The translations under genes were made by a program, and so were the position numbers. Shown here piece by piece: positions 1 to 7,587 of a stretch of DNA of 64,000 nt. The notes beneath the pieces were generated by a model. It ran no database searches. It had not been told where the DNA came from and saw only the letters and a program-made list of their open reading frames with translations. Source of the DNA: Gudongella sp964575895 (GTDB lineage: Bacteria > Bacillota > Clostridia > Tissierellales > Tissierellaceae); the NCBI GenBank assembly GCA_964575895.1, contig CAZNTE010000005.1, positions 42,520 to 106,519 of the forward strand, given 5' to 3'. Within the stretch, counting starts at the first letter, position 1, and each line of letters begins with the position of its first letter.

Positions 1-1080
1 GACACAATGATTATGCCAGTTATTAAAGCTAATGGTTATGGCCATGGAGCAGTTGAGTTAGGAAAGCTTTATAAGGAAATAGGAGCAGAAAGATTGGCTG
101 TTTCATTACTCAACGAAGGAGTGGAATTAAGAAGGGCGGGTATAAGGGGACCCTTGATGATACTTAATTACACACCAAGCTATCACTTGGACAAGGTAGT
201 TGCAAATGATTTAATACAGTCAATATATAGATATGATGATGCATTTAACTTATCTCAAATAGCTGGAGAAATGGGCAGGGAAGTTAAAATTCATATTAAA
301 ATTGATAGCGGTATGGGGAGAGTAGGATTTCTTCCAAACGAGGATTCCTTAAATGAAATAATTAAGATTTCAAAATTGAATAATATAGAGATTGAAGGGA
401 TTTTTACCCATTTTGCCAAGGCTGATGAGGTGGATAAAGCTTTCACCAAATTACAGTTTTCAAGATTTATGAAAATGGTTGAAGGACTTGAAGAAAGGGG
501 ATTAAAAATTCCTATAAAACATGTTTCTAATTCAGCTGCAATCATCGATCACCCAGAGTACAACCTAGATTTAGTAAGACCTGGAATTATGCTTTACGGG
601 TATTATCCATCATTTGAAGTTAATATGACCAAGATACTATTAAAACCAGCTATGACTTTAAAAGCTATAATTTCAAATGTAAAAGAAGTGGAAGAAGATA
701 CTGGAATAAGTTATGGTCATATTTACTATACAAAGAGAAAGAGTAAGATAGGTACTGTACCTATTGGTTATGCTGATGGATATTCAAGATTACTTAGCAA
801 GAAGGCTGAAGCATATATTAAGGGCAAGATCGTTCCTGTGGTAGGCAGAATATGCATGGATCAGCTTATGCTTGATTTAACTGAGGTTGAGGATGTTAAT
901 CCTGGAGATGAAGTGGTATTTTTCGGCCAGGGTGTTGAAGGCTACCCCAGTGTTGATGAAGTAGCTCAAAAATTAGGGACCATAAACTACGAGCTAGTTT
1001 GTATGATGGGTAGAAGGTTGCCTAGAGTGTATTCAAGGAATGGAAAGATAGTTAAACAGCTGGATTATCTACTAGATTAA
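1..1080 (+). CDS. alr: Alanine racemase (5' end outside the window)
   Basis: PLP enzyme that interconverts L- and D-alanine for peptidoglycan precursors in the cytoplasm. The reading frame is open from base 1, and the family's roughly 30 N-terminal residues lie upstream of the window. The first visible residues lead into VIKANGYGHG, whose lysine (codon 9 of the visible frame) is the PLP-binding Lys. The second catalytic residue is the Tyr of SYGHIYYT near codon 238, and RICMDQLMLDLT follows as expected for the C-terminal beta domain. The family is usually 370-390 residues, so only the start is missing. An alr gene directly before a MazEF pair is the arrangement known from Bacillus. Identification is secure. 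Confidence 0.95.
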   Translation, partial: DTMIMPVIKANGYGHGAVELGKLYKEIGAERLAVSLLNEGVELRRAGIRGPLMILNYTPSYHLDKVVANDLIQSIYRYDDAFNLSQIAGEMGREVKIHIKIDSGMGRVGFLPNEDSLNEIIKISKLNNIEIEGIFTHFAKADEVDKAFTKLQFSRFMKMVEGLEERGLKIPIKHVSNSAAIIDHPEYNLDLVRPGIMLYGYYPSFEVNMTKILLKPAMTLKAIISNVKEVEEDTGISYGHIYYTKRKSKIGTVPIGYADGYSRLLSKKAEAYIKGKIVPVVGRICMDQLMLDLTEVEDVNPGDEVVFFGQGVEGYPSVDEVAQKLGTINYELVCMMGRRLPRVYSRNGKIVKQLDYLLD

Positions 1081-1088
1081 TCTATTAG

Positions 1089-1118
1089 TTGACATAAATT
1101 TTAACAACAGGATATAAT
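1089..1118 (+). promoter_or_regulatory. Sigma-A-type promoter for the mazEF-like pair
   Basis: TTGACA at 1089-1094 and TATAAT at 1113-1118 are separated by 18 bases, a near-consensus housekeeping promoter about 45 bases upstream of the antitoxin start. It would let the toxin-antitoxin pair be transcribed independently of alr. Confidence 0.75.
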
Positions 1119-1171
1119 AAAAATGACCCTATATTTCTCTAAGAAAAAATAGAAAGGGGGGGTTAAAGAAG

Positions 1172-1405
1172 ATGACTGAAAATCACTCAGGTCTCCCTAT
1201 GATCAGAGAAGGGAATAATGACTTGTTTGATAAGCTTATGGCTTTATGTAATTGCTCAGAGTATAGGTGTAGCAAATACAAGGAGTTTATCAAGGGATAC
1301 CTTGAAGTTAATCAAATAAACATAGCCCTCGCCGAAATGGGATTGGAACAGGATATTACCGATCTTATTGGATATGAATCCAACCTGGAGATAGAAGTGC
1401 TATGA
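1172..1405 (+). CDS. MazE/EndoAI-like antitoxin with atypical N-terminus
   Basis: A 77-residue protein directly upstream of a MazF-type toxin, with an overlapping stop/start (ATGA). A strong purine-rich ribosome site (GAAAGGGGGGG) precedes the ATG. Its C-terminal half (FIKGYLEVNQINIALAE, then an acidic tail) resembles the toxin-neutralising segment of Firmicute EndoAI antitoxins, which typically read GYxEMAxINLxLAE. The N-terminal half does not show the usual ribbon-helix-helix pattern; instead it carries three cysteines spaced CxCxxxxC at residues 26-33. The call rests on position and the C-terminal motif. Loss of DNA binding, or a different DNA- or metal-binding mode, is an inference. Confidence 0.65.
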   Translation: MTENHSGLPMIREGNNDLFDKLMALCNCSEYRCSKYKEFIKGYLEVNQINIALAEMGLEQDITDLIGYESNLEIEVL

Positions 1406-1752
1406 TCGTTAAAAGAGGAGATATTTATTATGCGGACCTTAGTCCGGTTATTGGTTCTGAACAAGGTGGTGTCAGACCCATTCTGGTTATCCAGAATGAT
1501 GTTGGGAACAAGTATTCCCCAACAATTATAGTTGCTGCCATCACTTCTCAGATCAATAAGGCTAGATTGCCAACCCATATAGAAATAACAGCACCTGATT
1601 ACGGATTGCCAAAGGATTCAGTGGTGTTGTTGGAACAAATCAGGACAATAGACAAAAAAAGACTTAGAGAGAAGATAGGAAAGTTTGATGAGGATATGAT
1701 GAGAAAAGTAGACGAAGGCTTGAGAATTAGTATCGGTCTAGGTAATTTTTAG
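1402..1752 (+). CDS. mazF: MazF/NdoA-type mRNA endoribonuclease toxin
   Basis: A 116-residue toxin of the PemK/MazF family, the length of Bacillus NdoA (EndoA). It begins with the family signature RGDIYYADLSPVIGSEQGG followed by VRPILVIQND, and the C-terminal half contains VVLLEQIRTIDKKRL, the conserved strand-helix of MazF dimers. These enzymes cleave single-stranded mRNA at short specific sites, and the preceding gene product should neutralise it. It overlaps that gene by four bases, so the two are translationally coupled. A strong terminator follows. The cleavage site cannot be read from the sequence. Confidence 0.92.
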   Translation: MIVKRGDIYYADLSPVIGSEQGGVRPILVIQNDVGNKYSPTIIVAAITSQINKARLPTHIEITAPDYGLPKDSVVLLEQIRTIDKKRLREKIGKFDEDMMRKVDEGLRISIGLGNF

Positions 1753-1770
1753 GAATCCTCCTACATATTT

Positions 1771-1802
1771 AAAAAATAAGCATACATATGCTTATTTTTT
1801 TT
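1771..1802 (+). terminator. Intrinsic terminator after mazF
   Basis: AAAAAATAAGCAT and ATGCTTATTTTTT form a 13-bp stem around a four-base loop, with the T-run continuing past the stem. It should separate mazF from the exported-protein gene. Confidence 0.8.
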
Positions 1803-1872
1803 GCCCACATATAGTATAATGAAAGGTGGTTAACATAAAGGAAAAAAGATGCAACTAAATTTGAAAGGAGGA

Positions 1873-1895
1873 TGGCAATATTTACTTAATTGCCA
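1873..1895 (+). promoter_or_regulatory. Hairpin between a strong Shine-Dalgarno site and the start codon
   Basis: AAAGGAGG at 1864-1871 lies over 30 bases before the ATG at 1903, too far for normal initiation. A perfect 7-bp stem (TGGCAAT/ATTGCCA, 9-base loop) fills the gap. When folded, the remaining spacing is about 8 bases, the optimal value. A weaker in-frame alternative is ATG 1849, preceded by AAAGGA. A TATAAT box at 1815-1820 is a possible -10 element upstream. Confidence 0.5.
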
Positions 1896-1902
1896 GATTA
1901 AA

Positions 1903-2370
1903 ATGAAGATAAAAAAGTCGATTATAATAGTAAGTTTTATATTGGTATTAACCATAGGAAGCATAGCATTTTCAGAGCCTGGAACTGAAACAGATCCACT
2001 TATAACTTTAAGTTACTTGAATACAAAAATTCAGGAAGTCAAAGATTATGTGGATACTAAGATTTCAGGGATACCCACTGGTGGTGGAACTACTGAAGAG
2101 GCTCAACTTGTAGTGGTTGAACTTTCAGAAGGACAAAAACTCATTGGTCAGGCAGGTGCTGAGATTATATTAAGGGGAGGTAAGGCTGCTGCCATAACCA
2201 GTCCTCAAGGTGGTCTTGCAGATGTAACTGCAGGTGTGGATATAAAGTCCGGAGAAGACATACCAGCTAACCATCTCTTAATAATTGCAAGAAGTGATGG
2301 GAGAGGAGTTTTAGCTACATCTGAGAGCACAGTATATCTTATGGTAAGGGGTAGTTATAGTGTTGAATAA
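1903..2370 (+). CDS. Conserved exported protein of unknown function
   Basis: About 155 residues beginning MKIKKSIIIVSFILVLTIGS, a typical signal peptide with likely cleavage near AFS-EPG. The mature part starts with ETDPLITLSYLNTKIQEVKDYVDTKI, a short predicted helix, followed by a Gly/Thr-rich linker (residues about 73-80). A compact region follows with EGQKLIGQAGAEIILRGGKA, GLADVTAGVDIKSGEDIPANHLLIIARSDGRG and a terminal MVRGSYSVE. I do not recognise a characterised family, although similar small secreted proteins occur in Clostridia. ATG 1903 was chosen because it gives a standard signal peptide; ATG 1849 would add 18 residues. It overlaps the next gene by 11 bases. Confidence 0.65.
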   Translation: MKIKKSIIIVSFILVLTIGSIAFSEPGTETDPLITLSYLNTKIQEVKDYVDTKISGIPTGGGTTEEAQLVVVELSEGQKLIGQAGAEIILRGGKAAAITSPQGGLADVTAGVDIKSGEDIPANHLLIIARSDGRGVLATSESTVYLMVRGSYSVE

Positions 2371-3133
2371 AGGCATGATTAATTACCAGGTAATTAGATC
2401 TTCAACAATAAGTAAAAATCAGGTTTTTGATTTTTTGGAAGTATTTAATAAGGTTTTCGATGATAATAAGGATGTAAGTTGGTTTAAATGGAAATATACT
2501 GATAATATTTATGGAGATTCTTTTATAATAATTTCATATGATGATACAATTCCCATAGGCATTAGATCTTTCTGGAGAAATGACATTGAGGGAAAAGAGT
2601 GTTATCAACCTTGTGATACAGCTTTGTTTGAGGATTATAGGAAGATGGGAATTTTCCCAGAAATGAGTAGATTAGCCTTAGAAGAGACCAATGAAGCATA
2701 CATTTACAACTTTCCCAATGAGAATTCAACAAGGGGTAACATTAAAATGGGATGGGAGGAATATGATACATGGTATCTTTCCTTTTGCACTTCAAAAGAT
2801 AAACTAAAGAAGGAGTCATCCAAAATAGATGATGAATATTTAAATTGGAGGTTCTCAAATAATCCCAATAGAAACTATTACTATATTGAATATAAAGGTG
2901 AGTTTTATCTTCTTTATGGGAGAAGCAAATGGATGTATTATGTATTAGGCAGAATAAGCAAGGAACAAACTCATAAGTTTAGGAAAATTAATATGGGATT
3001 GATTTTCCAATATAGAAACAAGGAGTCATTAACGTATAAGCTGTTGAAGAGAAAATCTACTATTTATGTTTACAATAAAAAAGATAAAAAAGTTGACTTC
3101 AAGATACCCATGAATAAAGCTGACTTTTTTTAA
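2360..3133 (+). CDS. GNAT-like acetyltransferase of a polysaccharide cluster
   Basis: A 257-residue soluble protein. The N-terminal half (to about residue 130) resembles GNAT acyltransferases found in surface-polysaccharide loci: a WFKWKY segment, strand IIISYDDTIPIGIRSFW, then the acceptor-like block ALFEDYRKMGIFPEMSRLALEE and YNFPNENSTRGNIKMGW. These residues correspond to the acetyl-CoA-binding region, but the canonical RxxGxG loop is reduced to YRKMGIF. The C-terminal half shows no familiar motif. GTG 2360 was chosen because AAGGGG lies 9 bases upstream; ATG 2375 is the alternative. Neighbouring sugar-modification genes suggest it acylates an amino sugar or peptide-linked sugar, which is an inference. 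Confidence 0.6.
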   Translation: MLNKGMINYQVIRSSTISKNQVFDFLEVFNKVFDDNKDVSWFKWKYTDNIYGDSFIIISYDDTIPIGIRSFWRNDIEGKECYQPCDTALFEDYRKMGIFPEMSRLALEETNEAYIYNFPNENSTRGNIKMGWEEYDTWYLSFCTSKDKLKKESSKIDDEYLNWRFSNNPNRNYYYIEYKGEFYLLYGRSKWMYYVLGRISKEQTHKFRKINMGLIFQYRNKESLTYKLLKRKSTIYVYNKKDKKVDFKIPMNKADFF

Positions 3134-3146
3134 TTAGAGGTGTGAA

Positions 3147-4055
3147 ATGCTAAGAAATTTTGCAAAGCTATTTCTAAAATATCCAATCAAAATTGCTAAT
3201 AATAGCTATTCAAAATATGTATATAAAGAGTATAAGAAAAGAGATAAGTATGAATCTTCATTGGAAGATAATCTAGCTAGGGTGTTAGTATTTGCACCCC
3301 ATGTTGATGATGAAACAATTGGAATGGGAGGAACTTTAATCCAGCTGAGAAAAGTCGCTAAAAGAATGGTCTTAGTTTATATAACTGATGGAAGTGGTGC
3401 AACTTCAGACCTAGATGATATGAAATTAATACAAGAGAGAAAAGATGAAGGGCAGAAAATATCAGACCTATATGGATTTGACAAAGTGATTTTTATGGAT
3501 GAAAAGGATGGAGAAGTGTGTTCTACCCATGAGAATTTTGTCAACTCACTTAAAGAAATTATTGAATCTAATGATCCAGACAGAATATATTCACCATTTT
3601 TAGTAGATGGACATAGAGATCATGTTGAAACTACTAAAGGGGTATTATTCGCCTGTGAAAAACTAGGCAGAGACTTTGATATATACGGTTATCAGGTTAA
3701 TTGCCCAATACTACCAGAATTGATTAATCAGGTTCTTCCATTAGAGGATGAAATAATTCTAAAAAAGGAAGAAGCCTATAGAATATTCAAGTCACAGTAT
3801 GTTATGGGGTTTAGTGCCTTCAAATTAATTGAAAAGAGACAAGGTGAAGTAATAAATAATAAAGGACCGGTGGAGGTATTTGTTAAAGCTAGCAGCACTA
3901 ATTATTCCAAGATGGTCAAAGTTTTAAAGAATGAAGGGTTTTATCCAGAAGAATTTAAACAAATAAGTAGTGAATACAATCTTATACCTGCTTTAAAAAT
4001 TAGTAGGGATAAAAAGAATAAGTATACTAAGAAGATTTTAGAAATAATAGGGTAG
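3147..4055 (+). CDS. PIG-L/LmbE family zinc-dependent deacetylase
   Basis: A 302-residue protein with the family's zinc motif PHVDDE at residues 51-56 followed by TIGMGGTL, and the second metal motif DGHRDH near residues 156-161. PIG-L enzymes remove acetyl groups from N-acetylglucosamine-type sugars in GPI precursors, bacillithiol/mycothiol synthesis and antibiotic pathways. Here the position between a GNAT protein and a GT4 glycosyltransferase suggests trimming of an N-acetyl sugar in the surface polymer or its lipid-linked precursor. The C-terminal about 100 residues extend past the core fold and are not recognised. Fold and chemistry are well supported; the substrate is unknown. Confidence 0.82.
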   Translation: MLRNFAKLFLKYPIKIANNSYSKYVYKEYKKRDKYESSLEDNLARVLVFAPHVDDETIGMGGTLIQLRKVAKRMVLVYITDGSGATSDLDDMKLIQERKDEGQKISDLYGFDKVIFMDEKDGEVCSTHENFVNSLKEIIESNDPDRIYSPFLVDGHRDHVETTKGVLFACEKLGRDFDIYGYQVNCPILPELINQVLPLEDEIILKKEEAYRIFKSQYVMGFSAFKLIEKRQGEVINNKGPVEVFVKASSTNYSKMVKVLKNEGFYPEEFKQISSEYNLIPALKISRDKKNKYTKKILEIIG

Positions 4056-4072
4056 GAAGGAGGTAATTATAA

Positions 4073-5203
4073 ATGAAGGTGCTTCATTTAATAAGTGGTG
4101 GAGATACTGGTGGTGCGAAGACCCATATCATTGCACTCTTAAAGGGTTTAAACAAGAGAATGGATGCCAAAGTTATCTGCTTTATTGAAGATACTTTTTA
4201 TCAAGATGCATTAGAAGAAGGAGTTCCTATCCAAGTTTTCAAACAAAAAAGTAGATCAGATATGTCTGTGATTAGAAGATTAGTGGAGGAAATAGAAGAG
4301 AATGGTTATGATATAATTCATTGTCATGGAGCTAGGGCTAATTTAATTGCATATTTCCTAGCAAGAAAGGTTAAGAAACCATTTATCACTACAATACACA
4401 GTGACTTTAATCTAGATTTTAAGGATAATTTTTATAAAAGAATAGTTTATACAACCTTAAATAAGTTAGCGCTTAAAAGATTTGACTATTATATTGCTAT
4501 TTCAGATGCATTTAAGGATATGCTCGTGGAAAGAGGATTTAAAGAAAAGGATATATTCACAGTATACAATGGCATAGATATGGATAAAACTATAGAACAT
4601 GCTGAAAAGGAAGAATTTTTAAGGAAGTATAGTATTGAGGATGGACAGAAAATATTTGTGGGAATAATAGCACGATTAGATAAAGTAAAGGATCATGACA
4701 CATTCCTTAAGGCAGCAAGAGAAGTTTCTTTAGAGAATAGTAATGTGGAATTTATTTTAGCTGGTGAGGGTAATGATGAAAAAAGATTAAAGGATATGGC
4801 GTCAGATTTAGGAATTAAGGAAAAAGTCCACTTTATTGGCTTTTTAAAGGATCAGTACTCATTTTATAATGCAATAGATATCAATGTCTTAACCAGTTTA
4901 AGTGAGAGTTTCCCCTATGCAGTTTTAGAGGGAGCCTTAATGAAAAAACCAATAATTACAACAAATGTAGGCGGTTTGAGCAAATTGGTTGAAGATGATG
5001 TAAATGGATATTTGATAAAAGTTGGCGATTATAAGAATCTAGCAGATAGAATTCTTAAGCTTGCAAATGACAATGATCTTATGAAGGAATTGGGGCTAAA
5101 ATTATATGAGAAGGTAAAAAACAACTATTCCTCAGAATCTTTAGCAGAAGTTCACAAGGAAATATACACTAAAATCTTAGAAAATCATGGAGGAAAACGA
5201 TGA
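4073..5203 (+). CDS. Glycosyltransferase family 4
   Basis: A 376-residue GT-B glycosyltransferase. The N-terminal domain starts MKVLHLISGGDTGGAKTHI with the glycine-rich acceptor loop, and IIHCHGARANLIAYF is typical of GT4. The C-terminal nucleotide-sugar domain (about 190-370) has IARLDKVKDHDTFLKA and the retaining-enzyme E-x7-E motif in SESFPYAVLEGALMKKP. It probably adds a sugar to the lipid-linked surface polymer on the cytoplasmic face. It has a good ribosome site (AGGAGG) and overlaps the DUF4330 gene by four bases (ATGA), which indicates translational coupling. Donor and acceptor cannot be deduced. Confidence 0.88.
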   Translation: MKVLHLISGGDTGGAKTHIIALLKGLNKRMDAKVICFIEDTFYQDALEEGVPIQVFKQKSRSDMSVIRRLVEEIEENGYDIIHCHGARANLIAYFLARKVKKPFITTIHSDFNLDFKDNFYKRIVYTTLNKLALKRFDYYIAISDAFKDMLVERGFKEKDIFTVYNGIDMDKTIEHAEKEEFLRKYSIEDGQKIFVGIIARLDKVKDHDTFLKAAREVSLENSNVEFILAGEGNDEKRLKDMASDLGIKEKVHFIGFLKDQYSFYNAIDINVLTSLSESFPYAVLEGALMKKPIITTNVGGLSKLVEDDVNGYLIKVGDYKNLADRILKLANDNDLMKELGLKLYEKVKNNYSSESLAEVHKEIYTKILENHGGKR

Positions 5204-5682
5204 AAATAATCAATGATAAGGGAAAAATATTTGGAATTATAAATATTATTGACTTGACTGCAATTTTAATTATTGCTTTAGTTGCTATTGGAGGGTACCA
5301 AAGATTAAAATCTCAACCAATTGTAGTTAATGAGACAACAAAGGCTATTATAACAATTGAAGTTTCAAATGTAAGAATGCCTACAGTGGAGAATATTGTA
5401 GTAGGTGATGGAATATATCATTACGATAAGGGAACCTACATTGGGGAAATTACTGAAGTGAAGTATGAACCCTATACTGAACCCTTAGAGAAGGATGGAC
5501 AATGGATTAACGCTCCAATACCTGATAAATACGTAGCAATATTTAAGGTTGAAGCCAATGCAAGGGATAATCCAGATGTTATCGTTGCAGGGGGGGAACA
5601 AACTAGAGTTGGGGCCCAATTTAGACTTAAAAATAAGAAAGCTACTTTCTTTGGAACGGTGCTTGATATTAAGTTGAACTAG
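5200..5682 (+). CDS. DUF4330-type membrane-anchored protein
   Basis: A 160-residue protein with one N-terminal membrane helix (about residues 17-32, IIDLTAILIIALVAIGG) and an extracytoplasmic beta-rich remainder containing KAIITIEVSNVRMPTVENIVVGD and GGEQTRVGAQFRLKNKKATFFGTVLDI. The pattern matches DUF4330 proteins, which recur in Clostridia beside O-antigen-ligase and CsaB genes. No biochemical role is known to me. Coupling to the GT4 gene by a four-base overlap and to the membrane proteins downstream suggests a structural or assembly role in polymer export. Confidence 0.6.
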   Translation: MKIINDKGKIFGIINIIDLTAILIIALVAIGGYQRLKSQPIVVNETTKAIITIEVSNVRMPTVENIVVGDGIYHYDKGTYIGEITEVKYEPYTEPLEKDGQWINAPIPDKYVAIFKVEANARDNPDVIVAGGEQTRVGAQFRLKNKKATFFGTVLDIKLN

Positions 5683-5698
5683 TCATAGGAGTGATTTC

Positions 5699-6253
5699 AT
5701 GTATAATAGCCTACTTGTGGGAATAGCTGTAAAAGTAGCAAGATTTACTGGTTCTCAATATAATAACAGCTTCTTGGGGAAGTGTATCAGAAGTTTAAGC
5801 AATGTATTTAATTATCTTTCAAGAGGATCAATAACTATAGGGATACTTACTAAGTCAAGATCAAATATAGACTTTAGTTTTATTTATAGGTTATATGAGA
5901 AAGTAACTAATATTATAAATATAATCTCTGCTTTAATCAGAAGATTTATAGACAAGGTAAAAGACTCTAGTGTATCTTATTCCTTTATATATAATAGCTT
6001 CAGAGATATTAATAGTTTTTTAAGGACAGTATCATTATTTTTATTATCAACAGGAATAGGTATTATTGGTATTGGGATATTAAGTACAGAGAACCTTATT
6101 GTATCCATAATGGTTGGATTAATAATGATTTTAGTGTCTTTTTTGGTTTTAATTAATAGTAATAATGCACAAGTAATAATAACGAATAGTTTGTTGTTTA
6201 AGGCAGTCAATGATGTGTTTTCAATTGATAAAGGAGGAAACCAATGGTGGTAG
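5699..6253 (+). CDS. Membrane protein of unknown function in the polymer cluster
   Basis: A 184-residue protein. The first about 110 residues are amphipathic and basic, without a clear motif. Two adjacent hydrophobic segments follow (about 113-131, TVSLFLLSTGIGIIGIGIL, and 134-153, LIVSIMVGLIMILVSFLVLI), likely a helical hairpin, and a short tail ends NQWW. It overlaps the O-antigen ligase gene by 10 bases, with that gene's AAAGGAGG site inside its 3' end, so both are probably coupled. I do not recognise a family. Position suggests a partner of the ligase/polymerase. Confidence 0.6.
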   Translation: MYNSLLVGIAVKVARFTGSQYNNSFLGKCIRSLSNVFNYLSRGSITIGILTKSRSNIDFSFIYRLYEKVTNIINIISALIRRFIDKVKDSSVSYSFIYNSFRDINSFLRTVSLFLLSTGIGIIGIGILSTENLIVSIMVGLIMILVSFLVLINSNNAQVIITNSLLFKAVNDVFSIDKGGNQWW

Positions 6254-7575
6254 ATGCACTGAAGAAAAAAGAAGCCCTTCTGCCTTTAGCATTGGGACTA
6301 ATTTTATCAATGATTTATCTATTTTTACCAATTCAATATCTAGTCTTTGCCAGTGCTGGCCTTATTGGGTTGATGTCCTTATTATACAATATAAATATCG
6401 GAATTATGGTTGGATTATTTATATATCCATTTATACCTGATACTGGAATAATTTATTATTTTATTTTATTGGTGTTAATTTTCATATTTCATCACTTTTT
6501 TAAATCGAATTCAGATCTTGAGCCAAACAAGGTAGAAATACCAATTATAATATATGGGATACTAATTGTAATAGGTACTATAACTTCAATAAATCCAACT
6601 GGAAGCTTTAGAGACTTCACTATTCATATGGTAAGTTTAGCTCTTGTCATAGTTATGGTTAATTCAATTAAGACTAAGGAAGAATTAAATAGGATAATTA
6701 CACTTTTAGTTTTTTCTGCAACAATAGTTGCCTTGATAGGACTTTATCAATATGTAGCTGGTGTGGAAATAGATGCTGCATGGATAGATGTTGAAAATAA
6801 TCCTGATATTAAAGCAAGGGTATTTTCAGTATTTGGCAACCCCAATGTTCTTGCAGAGTATTTGATAATGATGATACCATTATCAATATCTTTAATGTGG
6901 TACTCGAAGAAAATATATAAGAAAGTATTATTCCTAGGTACATCCTTGATCTTAATACTTGCCATAGTTTTAACCATGTCAAGGGGAGGATGGCTGGGAT
7001 TTGCATTTTCTGCACTTGTTTTTATATTATTGGTAGATAGGAGATTTCTTCTCTCAATAATTCCTATAACATTAGCAGGGGTTTACTTGTTGCCCCAAAC
7101 ATACTTAAATAGGATTTTGAGTATTGGAAACTTCAATGATTCATCTAATGCTTATAGGTTAAAAATGTGGGAAATCACAATGGAAATAATAGGGGATTTT
7201 CCATTGGCAGGAGTTGGATTTGGGCACCTTCCATTTAAGCAAACCTTTGAAACATACATTAGAACCATGCCCACTTATCATGCCCATAATACTTTTTTGG
7301 AAATTGCTGCAGAACTGGGGATACCAGGATTAATAGCATTTCTGCTAATAATATTTGTTGTATTTAAATACTCTATTAAAGAACTGATTTCTAAGGACCA
7401 TACCTATATTACAATAATTTCTGCTGGTGTATTATCAGGTTTAGCTGGAGTTTTAGCCCATGGTGCAGTGGAGAATGTTCTATATCTTACAAGAATTATT
7501 TTTAGTTTTTGGATTATGATTGGATTTCTATTAGTTTTATTGAGACTAAATAAGAAGGTTAATGAACCTTCCTAA
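6244..7575 (+). CDS. O-antigen ligase/polymerase family (Wzy_C) membrane protein
   Basis: A 443-residue polytopic protein with about ten to twelve membrane helices. It has the Wzy_C hallmarks: LTMSRGGWLGFAFSALVFIL in the central part, then a long outside loop ending in the HNxxLExxxExGxxG pattern (HNTFLEIAAELGIPG), followed by two helices. WaaL/Wzy proteins transfer or polymerise lipid-linked glycans on the outer membrane face. In a Gram-positive the product would be a polymerised or wall/protein-linked glycan rather than LPS. Flanking CsaB and TagA genes fit secondary cell-wall polymer assembly. Ligase versus polymerase cannot be decided from sequence. Confidence 0.85.
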   Translation: MVVDALKKKEALLPLALGLILSMIYLFLPIQYLVFASAGLIGLMSLLYNINIGIMVGLFIYPFIPDTGIIYYFILLVLIFIFHHFFKSNSDLEPNKVEIPIIIYGILIVIGTITSINPTGSFRDFTIHMVSLALVIVMVNSIKTKEELNRIITLLVFSATIVALIGLYQYVAGVEIDAAWIDVENNPDIKARVFSVFGNPNVLAEYLIMMIPLSISLMWYSKKIYKKVLFLGTSLILILAIVLTMSRGGWLGFAFSALVFILLVDRRFLLSIIPITLAGVYLLPQTYLNRILSIGNFNDSSNAYRLKMWEITMEIIGDFPLAGVGFGHLPFKQTFETYIRTMPTYHAHNTFLEIAAELGIPGLIAFLLIIFVVFKYSIKELISKDHTYITIISAGVLSGLAGVLAHGAVENVLYLTRIIFSFWIMIGFLLVLLRLNKKVNEPS

Positions 7576-7587
7576 AGGGGAAGTATT

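Noticed and set aside
1872..1889. Mini ORF ATG GCA ATA TTT ACT TAA directly on the AAAGGAGG site
   Set aside because: The ATG overlaps the end of the ribosome site, too close for initiation; the site more likely serves ATG 1903 through the hairpin.
6210..6440. 76-codon ORF overlapping the 184-aa protein and ligase genes
   Set aside because: Sits in another frame of two well-supported genes and has no family features.
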